DNA of 33,449 bases from an uncultured Bacteroidales bacterium (GCA_900542185.1 UQMZ01000042.1:1-33449), one strand, 5' to 3'. Positions 13,729 through 22,870 are shown, counted from the stretch's first letter. The notes: a model not told the origin generated them from the sequence alone. A program made the numbers and translations.

Positions 13729-14777
13729 CCATGACTATATTTCAATCACTTATCAAGAAAGAAGCGCTGCACATAGTGCGCGACCGGCGCACCATGATCA
13801 TCACTTTGGTAATGCCGTTAGTGCTGCTCTTGCTGTTCGGATTCGCCATCTCTATGGAGATAAACGACGTGCGTGTTGCGGTTGTTGTTGACCGCCACAC
13901 GCCGCAGACCCGCGAAATAGTGGCCCGGATGCAGGCCGACGACTATTTCACGTTCACGGGCATCGTGTCCGAGCGTGAGGCGGAGGACATGCTGCGCCGT
14001 GGCGATACCGACGCCATCCTGTTCCTCCGCTCGGAGGACGGTCGCCTCACCGCACACATCGACGCCGATGCGTCCAACCCGGTAGTAGGCCAGGCATCGT
14101 CGGCTTACATCCAGAGCCTCGTGTCAGGCAATGCCAAAATGCCTGTGCTCACATCCACCATGTACAATCCGCAGCTCAAAAGCGCCTACAACTTCGTGCC
14201 GGGCATAATGGGCATGATCTTCATTCTGATCTGCGCCATCATGACCTCCGTGTCTATCGTGAGCGAGAAGGAGACCGGCACCATGGACCTGCTGCTGGTC
14301 TCCCCCGTCAGACCGGGCACCATCATCTTCGGCAAGCTCGTGCCTTATTTCCTGCTGTCGTGCGTACTACTGTGCGTCATGCTGATTCTCGCCTACACCG
14401 TGCTTGCCCTGCCCGTGTCGTACACCATCGTCAGCGTGGTGGTCGTCTCCATGCTGTATGTGGTGCTGTCGCTATCCATCGGTCTGCTGGTGTCTACCAT
14501 CGTCAGCAACCAGGTGTCGGCGCTGATAGTGTCGGCGGTGCTGTTCATGCTCCCGGTCATCATGCTGTCGGGCATGATATTTCCCATCGACAACATGCCC
14601 GCCTTCTTCCGGTGGGTGTCGTGCGTCATCCCGGCCCGCTGGTACATCGAAGCCATGCGCAAACTGATGATCCAGCAGCTCGAATTCCGGTATATACTTC
14701 AGGAATTTTTCATACTGCTTGGAATGACGGTGCTGCTGTTGGTATTGTCCATCAAGAAATTCAATGCAAAACATTAA
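13725..14777 (+). CDS. ABC-2 family permease, YbhS/YbhR-like, first copy (350 aa)
   Basis: The ABC-2 layout is seen: an N-terminal helix (about 22-45, MIITLVMPLVLLLLFGFAIS), a large extracytoplasmic domain (about 46-160) and five C-terminal helices, including the loop IVSEKETGTMDLLLVSPVRP that is typical of the family. The length is normal. It would form half of the transmembrane channel, with the second permease as partner. The substrate is not readable from the sequence; for the E. coli homologue drugs and sodium ions have been discussed. It overlaps the preceding gene by 4 nt and the following gene by 14 nt. Confidence 0.87.
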   Translation: MTMTIFQSLIKKEALHIVRDRRTMIITLVMPLVLLLLFGFAISMEINDVRVAVVVDRHTPQTREIVARMQADDYFTFTGIVSEREAEDMLRRGDTDAILFLRSEDGRLTAHIDADASNPVVGQASSAYIQSLVSGNAKMPVLTSTMYNPQLKSAYNFVPGIMGMIFILICAIMTSVSIVSEKETGTMDLLLVSPVRPGTIIFGKLVPYFLLSCVLLCVMLILAYTVLALPVSYTIVSVVVVSMLYVVLSLSIGLLVSTIVSNQVSALIVSAVLFMLPVIMLSGMIFPIDNMPAFFRWVSCVIPARWYIEAMRKLMIQQLEFRYILQEFFILLGMTVLLLVLSIKKFNAKH

Positions 14778-15888
14778 GCCTATGAGTTTTAAAAGCAATC
14801 TCCGGATTCTGGGCGCTTTGTTGCGCAAGGAACTTCTGCTGATGAAGCGCAACCCGATAATCCCGAAAATCATATTTATAATGCCCATAGGCGTGATGCT
14901 GCTGTTGCCCCTTGTGGCCACCATGGACGTAAGGAACGTGAATGTCACGGTGGTGGACAACGACCGCAGCCAGCTGTCGCGGCGCCTCGTGGCCGACATG
15001 GACGCCACAGCCGAGCTTAAGGTAACGCACATCGTCGGCACCCATTCCGAAGCGGTGCGCAACGTGGAGGACGGCAAGGCGGACGTGATCCTGACCATCC
15101 CGCCCCACTGGTCGCGCGACCTGTCTCAGCTTTATGTGGAGGCCAACGGCGTCAACGCCACCAAAGGCACTCTTGGCGCGCAGTATGTCACCGCTTCGCT
15201 CATGACCACGCTCCATCAATGGCAGACCGATAACGGCCCGATGGCATCTATCCCCACTGTCTCAGTCAAGAACAGCTACAACCCCACGCTGAATTTCCGC
15301 AACTTCATGATCCCGGCCCTGCTAATCATACTCCTTATTATAATATGCGGATTCCTGCCAGCCCTTAATTTGGTCAGCGAGAAGGAAACGGGCACCATCG
15401 AGGCCATGAACGTCACCCCTGTGGGACGCTTCACGTTCGTCCTCTCCAAGCTGATTCCCTTCTGGATCGCGGCTATCTTCGTCATCACAGTGGGCATGCT
15501 CATCGGCTGGCTGGTATATGACCTTTGGCCCGTAGGCAGCGTATGGGACATCTACGTGGCGGCCATTCTGTTCAGCCTCGTAATGTCGGGTCTCGGCGTG
15601 GCCATCGCCAACCAATCTGCCACAATGCTGCAGGCCATATTCGTGATGTTCGCCTTCATCATGATTTTCCAGCTGATGGGCGGCCTGTTCACTCCAATCA
15701 GTTCCATGCCGCAATGGGCGCAGATCGTCACATACGCCGTGCCGCCGCGATACTTCAACGAGATAATCCGCGCCATATACCTGAAAGGCGCATCGATGTC
15801 CGACCTGTGGCTGCAGTATGTATGCCTGGCCGGAATCGCCGCACTGATCAGTGTATTCGCTGCATGGTCGTACAAGAAGAGGACGTAA
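14764..15888 (+). CDS. ABC-2 family permease, YbhS/YbhR-like, second copy (374 aa)
   Basis: The same layout as the first permease: N-terminal helix (about 37-55), extracytoplasmic domain, then helices from residue 180 on, with the same loop form LVSEKETGTIEAMNVTPVGR. A second possible start, MSFKSN at 14782, would avoid the 14-nt overlap. The two permeases should form a heterodimer, as YbhS and YbhR do. The gene closes the seven-gene operon and is followed by a terminator. Confidence 0.87.
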   Translation: MQNIKPMSFKSNLRILGALLRKELLLMKRNPIIPKIIFIMPIGVMLLLPLVATMDVRNVNVTVVDNDRSQLSRRLVADMDATAELKVTHIVGTHSEAVRNVEDGKADVILTIPPHWSRDLSQLYVEANGVNATKGTLGAQYVTASLMTTLHQWQTDNGPMASIPTVSVKNSYNPTLNFRNFMIPALLIILLIIICGFLPALNLVSEKETGTIEAMNVTPVGRFTFVLSKLIPFWIAAIFVITVGMLIGWLVYDLWPVGSVWDIYVAAILFSLVMSGLGVAIANQSATMLQAIFVMFAFIMIFQLMGGLFTPISSMPQWAQIVTYAVPPRYFNEIIRAIYLKGASMSDLWLQYVCLAGIAALISVFAAWSYKKRT

Positions 15889-15918
15889 GTTCAACTGTGT
15901 GTATATACTTTCCTGATG

Positions 15919-15955
15919 CTCCGTCACACAAATTTTGCGTGGCGGAGTATTTTCT
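15919..15955 (+). terminator. Terminator of the efflux operon
   Basis: CTCCG-t-CAC-a-CAAA and TTTG-c-GTG-g-CGGAG form an imperfect stem (15919-15947), followed by TATTTTCTG. A second stem (GGGGC/GCCCC, about 16002-16020) follows without a T tract. Confidence 0.65.
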
Positions 15956-16038
15956 GCAATAATTGTATCACAATAAGCGTTAATAAATATTAGAGGAATT
16001 AGGGGCTGTCCGTACGGCCCCATAAAACATATTATATT

Positions 16039-16527
16039 TTGGATCCGAATTACAACAATCAATGGCAGCAGCCGCAGGGTGGTCCTCAGGGACAGTGGCA
16101 GCAGCCGCAGCAGCCGCAGGGAGGTCCCCAGGGTCCCTGGCAGCAACCCCCGCAATATAGTTCCACCAGCGATTTCGTCGGTGCCATCAAGACGTGCATC
16201 AGCAAGTACGTGGACTTCAACGGTCGTGCCGGCCGCCCCGAGTTCTGGTGGTGGACTCTGCTTGTTTTCCTGCTCACAGGCGTCCTGGCGTTTCAGCCCT
16301 GGGTCAGCAGCATTCTCAGCGCCGCTTTATTGCTCCCGAATCTGGCCGTGACATGGCGTCGTCTGCATGACATAGGCAAAGCCGGCGGTTACTTCTTCAT
16401 CGGCCTTATACCCATTGTCGGCTGGATTATCCTGATCATCTGGCTCGCTCAGCCTTCGCAGCCCGGTCCCAACCGTTTCGGCTACGGTCCTGAAAACATC
16501 CACATCAACCGCCCTCCCTTCGTTTAA
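16039..16527 (+). CDS. DUF805 membrane protein with Gln/Pro/Gly-rich leader (162 aa)
   Basis: The N-terminal 40 residues are low-complexity and rich in Q, P, G and W (repeats of QWQQPQGGPQG). Then follows a DUF805 domain: FNGRAGRPEFWWWTLLVFLL, with three or four membrane helices and the family's RLHDIGKAGGYFFIGLIPIV motif. No ATG is available in frame, so the TTG at 16039 is used; the frame is open back to a TAG at 16000. It probably sits in the inner membrane with the repeat segment in the cytoplasm. The role of DUF805 proteins is unknown. A T- and A-rich region of TAAACT repeats follows (16540-16580). Confidence 0.78.
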   Translation: MDPNYNNQWQQPQGGPQGQWQQPQQPQGGPQGPWQQPPQYSSTSDFVGAIKTCISKYVDFNGRAGRPEFWWWTLLVFLLTGVLAFQPWVSSILSAALLLPNLAVTWRRLHDIGKAGGYFFIGLIPIVGWIILIIWLAQPSQPGPNRFGYGPENIHINRPPFV

Positions 16528-16608
16528 ACCACTCTCTTAACTCCTTAAACTTTCTAAACTTTTTAAACTCTATAAACTACTCCAAGAGCCTCCTCGGGAA
16601 AGAAAGAT

Positions 16609-18363
16609 ATGATACCGAACCATTTGTTGCCTAAATGGAATTATCAACCGCTGACCAGCCAGGAAAAACGTCAGGCCGGCGACGTTGCCACCGCGTGCGG
16701 GGGCAACGATGTCATTGCCGAACTTCTGGTGCGTCGCGGCGTCACCACACCCGCCGAGGCCGAATCATTCTTCGCTCCCTCCATCTCCGACCTGCACGAT
16801 CCGTTCCTTATGCCCGACATGGACCGGGCCGTGAACCGACTCAACGCCGCAATGGGCGCCAAGGAACGAATCATGATATACGGCGACTATGACGTGGACG
16901 GCACCACGGCCGTAGCCCTCGTGTACAAGTATCTGCAGAATTATTACTCCAACATAGAGTACTACATACCCAGCCGCGACGACGAGGGCTACGGCATATC
17001 GCTCAAGAGCATTGACTATGCCGCCGAGCGTGGCGTCAAGCTCATCATCGTGCTGGACTGCGGCATCAAGGCCATCAAGGAGATTGAATACGCAAAGAAG
17101 CAGGGCATTGACTTCATCATCTGCGACCACCATGTTCCGGACGAGATTCTGCCCGACGCCGTGGCCATCCTCAACCCCAAGATGCCCGGCTCCACCTATC
17201 CATGCCCGTACCTGTCCGGTTGCGGCGTGGGTTTCAAGTTCATGCAGGCGTTCGCCAAAAGCAACGGCCTGACCAACCACAACGAGCTGGAGTCGCTGCT
17301 CGACCTCGTGGCCGTATCCATCGCCGCCGACATCGTGCCCATCGTGGACGAGAACCGCGTCATGGCCTATCACGGCCTGCGCCGCCTCAACTCCAATCCC
17401 AACCTGGGACTGCGTAGCATAATCCGCCTCTGCAAGCTCACCAACAAGGACATAACCATCTCGGAGGTTATTTTCAAGATCGGGCCGCGCATCAACGCAT
17501 CGGGCCGTATGCAGAGCGGTATGGAGGCCGTAGACCTTTTGGTGAGCCGCGACCTGCACGAGGCGTACGAGAAAGGCAAGGACATCGACCAGTACAACCG
17601 CGACCGCAAGGAACTCGACAAAAAAGTTACCGAGGAAGCCAACTCGCAGATCGAGAAGAACGTGGACATCACCAGCGGCAAGCGCTCCATCGTAATCTAC
17701 AACAAGGACTGGCACAAGGGCATCATCGGCATCGTAGCCTCGCGCATCACCGAGCTTTACTATAAGCCGGCAGTGGTGCTGACCCTCAGCAACGGCCTTG
17801 CCACCGGCTCCAGCCGCTCGGTGCAGGGATTCGACATCTACGCGGCGGTCAATTCCACGCGCCATCTGCTCGAGAACTTCGGCGGCCACACATACGCCGT
17901 GGGCCTCTCGCTCAAGGAGGAGAACATTCCCGAGTTCAGCCGTCTGTTCGAGGATTATGTGGCCACCCACATCCAGCCCAACCAGTTGGAGCCGCATCTG
18001 GATATAGACGCCGACATCGAGTTCGCCGACATCACGCCCGAGCTCCTGACCATGCTCAAGAAGTTCAACCCCTTCGGACCGGGCAACCAGAAGCCTCTGT
18101 TCCGCACGCGCAACGTGTTCGACTTCGGTACGTCCAAGCTGGTGGGCAAGACCCTGGAGCACATCAAGCTCGAACTGGAGGATAATTCCACCAGCCACGT
18201 CATCAACGCCATCGCGTTCAACATGTCGCAGTATTTCGAGCATATCCACGCCCACAAGCCCATCGACATCATCTATACCATCGAGCAGTCCAAGCGTGGC
18301 AACAGCTCCGACTCCATCCAGCTCATGATTCGCGACATGCGCCCCTCGGACACCGACCAGTGA
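16609..18363 (+). CDS. recJ: Single-strand-specific exonuclease RecJ (584 aa)
   Basis: All family hallmarks are present: motif I DYDVDGTTAVAL (about residues 93-104), the aspartate motif VLDCGI, the DHH motif ICDHHVPDEILP, and the DHHA1 nucleotide-binding motif GGHTYAVGLSL (about 423-433), followed by an OB-like domain. The length is typical. RecJ digests 5'-ended single strands, dependent on Mg or Mn, in RecF-pathway recombination and mismatch repair. recQ follows after 19 bp on the same strand, so helicase and nuclease are probably co-expressed. Confidence 0.95.
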   Translation: MIPNHLLPKWNYQPLTSQEKRQAGDVATACGGNDVIAELLVRRGVTTPAEAESFFAPSISDLHDPFLMPDMDRAVNRLNAAMGAKERIMIYGDYDVDGTTAVALVYKYLQNYYSNIEYYIPSRDDEGYGISLKSIDYAAERGVKLIIVLDCGIKAIKEIEYAKKQGIDFIICDHHVPDEILPDAVAILNPKMPGSTYPCPYLSGCGVGFKFMQAFAKSNGLTNHNELESLLDLVAVSIAADIVPIVDENRVMAYHGLRRLNSNPNLGLRSIIRLCKLTNKDITISEVIFKIGPRINASGRMQSGMEAVDLLVSRDLHEAYEKGKDIDQYNRDRKELDKKVTEEANSQIEKNVDITSGKRSIVIYNKDWHKGIIGIVASRITELYYKPAVVLTLSNGLATGSSRSVQGFDIYAAVNSTRHLLENFGGHTYAVGLSLKEENIPEFSRLFEDYVATHIQPNQLEPHLDIDADIEFADITPELLTMLKKFNPFGPGNQKPLFRTRNVFDFGTSKLVGKTLEHIKLELEDNSTSHVINAIAFNMSQYFEHIHAHKPIDIIYTIEQSKRGNSSDSIQLMIRDMRPSDTDQ

Positions 18364-18382
18364 CACTCATATTTTTTAAGGA

Positions 18383-20305
18383 ATGAAGCCTGAGGAAGTC
18401 CTTAAGAAATACTGGGGCTACGACTCGTTCCGTCCCCTGCAGGCCGACATAGTCCGGTCCGTCCTCTCCGGCCGCGACACGCTGGGCCTGATGCCCACAG
18501 GCGGCGGCAAGTCCATCACATTCCAGGTTCCCGGCCTCATATTCGACGGCCTGACGGTGGTGGTGACTCCCCTTATCTCCCTGATGAAGGACCAGGTGGA
18601 CAACCTGCGACGGCGCCACATCCGCGCCGTCTATTTCCATGCCGGCATGTCGCTGCGCGAGCGCAACGTGGCTATGGAGCATCTTACCAACGGCAAGGCA
18701 AAGTTCCTCTACATCGCCCCCGAACGCCTGAAGGCGGAACAGTTCATGAACCGGCTGCGAATGCTTGACGTCAGCCTTATCGTGGTCGACGAGGCACACT
18801 GCATCTCGCAGTGGGGCTACGATTTCCGACCCTCCTACCTCAATATCAGCTCGCTGCGGGCCATCGCGCCTCAGGCTCCCGTATTGGCGCTGACCGCCAC
18901 CGCCACGCCCGAGGTGGCTCAAGACATCTGCCGTAACCTCGCCATGAAGGACCCGGCCGTGCTCCGGATGAGCTTCACGCGCAGCAATCTGTCCTACATA
19001 GTGCGCCCTGCCGCCACCAAGATCAGCGAGGTGCTCCACATCCTAAGCCGCACCTCAGGCTCCGCAATAGTCTATGTGCGCAGCCGCAAGCGCACGGGCG
19101 AGATTGCATCCTTCTTGCAGGCCTCCGGCATATCGGCCGCGGCATATCATGCCGGCCTGGATTTCGAAGTCAAGGAGCAGCGCCAGAACGACTGGCGGCA
19201 GAACAAGGTGCGCGTCATGGTGGCCACCAACGCCTTCGGCATGGGTATCGACAAACCCGACGTGCGCGTCGTGATACACTACGATGTGCCGCCCGGCATC
19301 GAGGAGTATTATCAGGAGGCCGGCCGTGCCGGTCGCGACGGCCAGCCATCGTATGCGGTGCTTCTCACGTCTCCCACCGACGCCGCGCTACTGCGTCGCC
19401 GCGTCACGCAGGAGTTTCCCGACCGCGAGGTGATACGCCGGGTTTACGAGCATGTCTGCAATTTCCTCAGCATTTCGCTATACGAGGGCTACGAGTCCGT
19501 CCACGAGTTCGACATCATGCGCTTCTGCCAGGTGTTCCATCACGAGCTGCGCCAATGTCATGCCGCGCTGCGCATTCTGGAGCAGGCGGGTTATATGCAG
19601 TATATCGAGGACAGCGACCGCCGCGCCAAGGCCATGATCACCGTATCGCGCGAGGAGCTGTATCATCTGCAGGGAGCGTCGCCCGTGGCCGAGGCGCTGC
19701 TGAAACGTATGCTGCGCGACTATACGGGCCTTTTCATGGACTATCAGCCCATCAGCGAGCATAACCTTGCAGCCGAGCTGCAGATTACTCCCGACCAAGT
19801 CTATGACGCCCTGCTGGAACTGGGCCGCATGAAGATAGTGTCGTATATACCACGTAGCAACGTGCCTGTGATTTACCTCCCCACGCGCCGTGAGGAGCCC
19901 AGGCACTTGGCCATAGGACGCGACATATACGAGGACCGCCGCGAACGCCTCAAACGCCGTGCCGAGGCCATGATAGACTACGCCACGTCAGGCCACGGCT
20001 GCCGCGAACATAAACTGCTGGAATATTTCGGCGAGCACAGCCACGACACGTGCGGCCGCTGCGACCTGTGCCGCGGTCGCCGCGACCGCCACGACCGTCG
20101 CAAAGCACCCAAGAACCGCGAAGACTCAATTATTGCCGATGTGATGTCCTTCCTTAAGGAGCGTCCCTACGGCGCCGACTTCCGTATCCTTGAACACTCC
20201 CTGCGCGTCCGCGCCGATGCCCTCTCGCGCGTCCTCGCCTTCCTCTGCTCCGAAAATTATCTGATTCTTGATAATTATTCCTACCGATTGCCCGACAGCA
20301 AATAG
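18383..20305 (+). CDS. recQ: ATP-dependent DNA helicase RecQ (640 aa)
   Basis: Helicase motifs occur in order: motif I TGGGKSITFQ, motif II VDEAHCISQWGYDFRPSY, motif III ALTATATP, motif VI QEAGRAGRDG. The RQC zinc site is visible near residue 535-560 (C-REHKLLEYF and CGRCDLC). The C-terminal part is a winged helix; a clear HRDC domain is not obvious. The protein unwinds DNA 3' to 5' and works with RecJ to make single strands for RecA loading. It lies 19 bp downstream of recJ. Its 3' end is followed by a tandem repeat and then the convergent umuC. Confidence 0.95.
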   Translation: MKPEEVLKKYWGYDSFRPLQADIVRSVLSGRDTLGLMPTGGGKSITFQVPGLIFDGLTVVVTPLISLMKDQVDNLRRRHIRAVYFHAGMSLRERNVAMEHLTNGKAKFLYIAPERLKAEQFMNRLRMLDVSLIVVDEAHCISQWGYDFRPSYLNISSLRAIAPQAPVLALTATATPEVAQDICRNLAMKDPAVLRMSFTRSNLSYIVRPAATKISEVLHILSRTSGSAIVYVRSRKRTGEIASFLQASGISAAAYHAGLDFEVKEQRQNDWRQNKVRVMVATNAFGMGIDKPDVRVVIHYDVPPGIEEYYQEAGRAGRDGQPSYAVLLTSPTDAALLRRRVTQEFPDREVIRRVYEHVCNFLSISLYEGYESVHEFDIMRFCQVFHHELRQCHAALRILEQAGYMQYIEDSDRRAKAMITVSREELYHLQGASPVAEALLKRMLRDYTGLFMDYQPISEHNLAAELQITPDQVYDALLELGRMKIVSYIPRSNVPVIYLPTRREEPRHLAIGRDIYEDRRERLKRRAEAMIDYATSGHGCREHKLLEYFGEHSHDTCGRCDLCRGRRDRHDRRKAPKNREDSIIADVMSFLKERPYGADFRILEHSLRVRADALSRVLAFLCSENYLILDNYSYRLPDSK

Positions 20306-20340
20306 CCCATTGCCATCAGCGTAATTAGTAAGTGCCTTCT

Positions 20341-20412
20341 CCCTTTCTATCCGTGCTGAGGCGGAAGCCGAAGTCCCCCTTTCTATCCGTGCTGAGGCGG
20401 AAGCCGAAGTCC
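20341..20412 (+). repeat. Perfect tandem pair of a 36-bp repeat
   Basis: Two identical units (20341-20376 and 20377-20412), each containing TATCCGTGCTGAGGCGGAAG and then CCGAAGTCC. A third copy of the 30-bp core is at 24850-24879. They lie between the convergent recQ and umuC genes. Confidence 0.85.
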
Positions 20413-20437
20413 CCTCCTGTGTAGGCTGGTACCCTTG

Positions 20438-21688
20438 TCAGGTTGTCGGCACTCCGAACGACGAGCTGTAGCCGTCGTTGTGGCCCGGATGGCCCATCGT
20501 CAGTTGGGAGGCTATCTTCACGGTATGCGGCCCCGGCCCCTCGTTCAGATGGTCCACGATGTTCATCAGCTTCCGCGATTTCATTCTTGATTCCAGCTCC
20601 ACGTTGTCCTCGTCGAACAGCGACGGCGCCAGGTACGTGGCAGGCGTCAGGTCGGTTAGCACCACGCCGGCCCGTTTGTATGCTATATTAGGATTGAATA
20701 TGGATTCCAACAGCGCCACGCCTGAGTGCGTTATCCGCGCCGCGTCGGCGGTCGGCGGATTGAATATGGTTCCGGCGCTGGGCGACTGATAGCCGCGCTC
20801 GGTGTGGAACCGGTTGGTCTGCAGAAACACGCTCATCGCGCCGCACTGGCCGCCCTGCTCGCGCAGACGCTTGGACACGTGCGCGCAGTATATCGCGATG
20901 CGCGACCGCAGATAGTCGAAATCATCTATGTCCTCGGGATATGTGCGCGTCTCGCTTATGGAATCCTGTAGCTTGCGCTCCTTGAAGTCGAGCGTTATGC
21001 AATCCTCGCCATGCAGCTCGCGCCACGACCGCTCGCCGTTCACGCCCAGACGTCCGCGAACCCACAACACCGGCTTGCGCATGAAGTCGCCTATGGTGTA
21101 CACGCCGTTCAGATACAGTCGCTTTGTCAACCGGCGCCCCACACCCCACAGCTCGCCGATGGACAATTTGTCGCATATCTCCGTCACCTCGTCCGGATTG
21201 CTCAGCACCACCACCCGTCTCGCACCTTTCTTCCCCACTTCCACGGCTATCTTGGCCAGCGTCTTGCTGCGCGCGAAACCCACCGTCACCGGTATATGTT
21301 CCTCTTCCCAGCATGCGCGCCATATTGCCGTGCCGATAGCCTCTAATTCCCGCTCAGGAATGCCGTCCATCAGCAGGAACGACTCGTCTACCGAATAGTC
21401 GAGCGTCTGTGGCGCGTACCGCTGCAATATGGCATGCACGCGCAGGGATATGTCGCGGTACAGCAGATGATTGCCGGAAAGCGCCGTCACCGCGCCGCGC
21501 TCCATCATGTCACGGATTTCGAATGCCGGCTGGCCCATGCGGATGCCAAGCCGCTTGGCCTCGTTGCTGCGCGCTATCACGCACCCGTCGTTGTTGCTCA
21601 GCACAACCACCGGGCGACCCTCAAGCTCGCGGTTCTGGGTCCGTTCGCAGCTTACAAAGAAATTGTTGCAGTCTGCCAGTCCTGTCAC
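20438..21688 (-). CDS. umuC: Y-family DNA polymerase UmuC (416 aa)
   Basis: The UmuC-type catalytic motifs are clear: LADCNNFFVSCERTQNRELE, GRPVVVLSNNDGCVIARSNE, the YSVDESFLLMDG carboxylate motif, and VTVGFARSKTLAKIA. A C-terminal little-finger domain and a DUF4113-type end follow. The start is GTG at 21688, two bases after the stop of a 31-codon leader frame. Pol V-type enzymes bypass DNA lesions and need cleaved UmuD. No umuD is encoded directly upstream, which is unusual; the partner may lie elsewhere. Confidence 0.93.
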   Translation of the reverse strand: MTGLADCNNFFVSCERTQNRELEGRPVVVLSNNDGCVIARSNEAKRLGIRMGQPAFEIRDMMERGAVTALSGNHLLYRDISLRVHAILQRYAPQTLDYSVDESFLLMDGIPERELEAIGTAIWRACWEEEHIPVTVGFARSKTLAKIAVEVGKKGARRVVVLSNPDEVTEICDKLSIGELWGVGRRLTKRLYLNGVYTIGDFMRKPVLWVRGRLGVNGERSWRELHGEDCITLDFKERKLQDSISETRTYPEDIDDFDYLRSRIAIYCAHVSKRLREQGGQCGAMSVFLQTNRFHTERGYQSPSAGTIFNPPTADAARITHSGVALLESIFNPNIAYKRAGVVLTDLTPATYLAPSLFDEDNVELESRMKSRKLMNIVDHLNEGPGPHTVKIASQLTMGHPGHNDGYSSSFGVPTT

Positions 21689-21690
21689 AG

Positions 21691-21786
21691 TCAGTTTATC
21701 ACAACGGTGCCCATGCCCTGAAGCACAACGTATGTGCGGGCAAACTGGCGTATGAAGTTCAGCGTAGCCTGGTTCGGTCTGGTCAT
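21691..21786 (-). CDS. 31-residue leader frame coupled to umuC
   Basis: From the ATG at 21786 the frame reads MTRPNQATLNFIRQFARTYV and then VLQGMGTVVIN, ending in TGA two bases before the GTG start of umuC. Such a close stop-to-start arrangement supports translational coupling. The peptide is mildly basic and hydrophobic at the end. It is not a remnant of umuD as far as I can see (no peptidase motifs). It might be a real small protein or only a coupling device. Confidence 0.4.
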   Translation of the reverse strand: MTRPNQATLNFIRQFARTYVVLQGMGTVVIN

Positions 21787-22036
21787 TGCTTTTGATTTGG
21801 AGTCTGTTTGTTTCAGTGAGTAATCGTGGGCCATAGGCATAAGGTTTTAATAATGGAATCAGATCGATGGGTGGGTTGCATTCAACCTCGCTCTTGCTAA
21901 TCTGAACGAAACGCTGTCCCGGATTGTTCCCTTACGGTCAACAATTCTGAACTACAATTATATAACGCCACCCTTCCCCTTATATTATTCACATCCATTA
22001 ATTATATTACAATCCATCTATTAAATGTGCACATAT

Positions 22037-22080
22037 ACGCATTATTACGGGTAGCGACACGCATTATTACGGGTAGGGAC
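22037..22080 (+). repeat. Tandem pair of a 22-bp repeat
   Basis: ACGCATTATTACGGGTAG followed by CGAC and then GGAC: two copies with one mismatch, running directly into the palindromic element at 22073. Confidence 0.8.
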
Positions 22081-22100
22081 ATGCCTTTGGCATGTGTCGG
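22073..22100 (+). repeat. Dispersed palindromic repeat, GTAGGGAC type
   Basis: GTAGGGACATGCCTTTGGCA then TGTGTCGG forms a hairpin (ACATGCC/GGCATGT). A second, diverged copy with compensating changes (ACGTGCC/GGCACGT) is at 27363-27390 after glnS. Confidence 0.7.
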
Positions 22101-22126
22101 CGCCCCATATGGCTCCCGGAGCAATA

Positions 22127-22159
22127 CAAAAAATAAGGCAGCCCCCATCGGGTCTGCCT
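22127..22159 (-). terminator. Terminator of the sigma factor gene
   Basis: Minus strand: AGGCAG (22159-22154) pairs with CTGCCT (22141-22136), with an inner C/G-rich part, followed by TATTTTTTG. Confidence 0.75.
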
Positions 22160-22196
22160 CTCTATGTGTTCAGGCTCCGCTCTCGCGGGGTCTCGC

Positions 22197-22787
22197 TCAC
22201 AGTGTGAGCACTATGTCTTTCTCAGCCGCTATGCGACGCAAGTTCAGTATCGCATAGCGCATGCGTCCAAGCGCGGTGTTGATGCTTACACCTGTTATCT
22301 CGGCTATCTCCTTGAAGCTCAAGCTTTGATAATAACGCATCTTCAACACCTGTCGCTGAAGCTCCGGCAGTTCCTCTATCAGCATCTTGACGTCGGATTT
22401 GATTTGGTCCGATATCAAGACATCCTCTATGGTCTGCTCGCACAGCTCCTTGCGGTTCAGCACGTTCACGTCCGTTAGGTCCGTGGACTGAAGATTTTCC
22501 GATTTTTCCTGACGATAATAGTCTATTATCAGGTTATGCGCTATACGCGAAATCCAGGCCGGAAACTTGCCGTTCTCGGTATACCGACCCTGACGTATGG
22601 TCTGTATCGCCTTCACGAACGTCTCCTGGAATATATCGTTCGCCACATCCTCGCTCTTGATGATGCGGAGTATGTAGTTGTATATCCTGTCCTGATGACG
22701 CTTCAGCAGGGTGTCGAACGCATCGTTGCTACCCTGTGCATAAGCCCTGACAAGTTCCTCGTCGGTCAAGGTTGTTTGTTGTGCCAT
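22197..22787 (-). CDS. ECF-type RNA polymerase sigma factor (196 aa)
   Basis: Sigma region 2 (DAFDTLLKRHQDRIYNYILR, then DVANDIFQETFVKAI and FPAWISRIAHNLIIDYYR) and region 4 (LPELQRQVLKMRYYQSLSFK, then EIAEITGVSINTALGRMRYA) are both complete. An upstream TTG at 22820 is open in frame, but the ATG at 22787 (MAQQTTLTDEEL) is preferred. No anti-sigma gene is adjacent, in contrast to the FecI/FecR pairs of polysaccharide loci, so this is a stand-alone housekeeping-type ECF factor of the kind found in all Bacteroidales. Its own promoter is at 22943-22974. Confidence 0.9.
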   Translation of the reverse strand: MAQQTTLTDEELVRAYAQGSNDAFDTLLKRHQDRIYNYILRIIKSEDVANDIFQETFVKAIQTIRQGRYTENGKFPAWISRIAHNLIIDYYRQEKSENLQSTDLTDVNVLNRKELCEQTIEDVLISDQIKSDVKMLIEELPELQRQVLKMRYYQSLSFKEIAEITGVSINTALGRMRYAILNLRRIAAEKDIVLTL

Positions 22788-22870
22788 TCTGCTGTTGATT
22801 TGTTGCGTAGATTTTTTCAATAGGCTGCTTGGTGTTCGTTAGTTCATTATTATATTATGGCCTCATTCCG

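Larger units (their letters stand above)
21787..22126. other. Intergenic region between umuC and the sigma factor gene
   Basis: No gene is seen. It should hold the umuC promoter, but I cannot pick a convincing -33/-7 pair. The left part is ordinary; the right part (from 22037) is repeats. Confidence 0.4.

Noticed and set aside
16765..18366. 533-codon frame on the minus strand opposite recJ
   Set aside because: It is a by-product of GC-rich third positions in recJ; the protein has the valine/aspartate/glycine-rich look of an antisense shadow.
20341..20412. CRISPR array
   Set aside because: The two repeats are directly adjacent with no spacer, and no cas gene is near.
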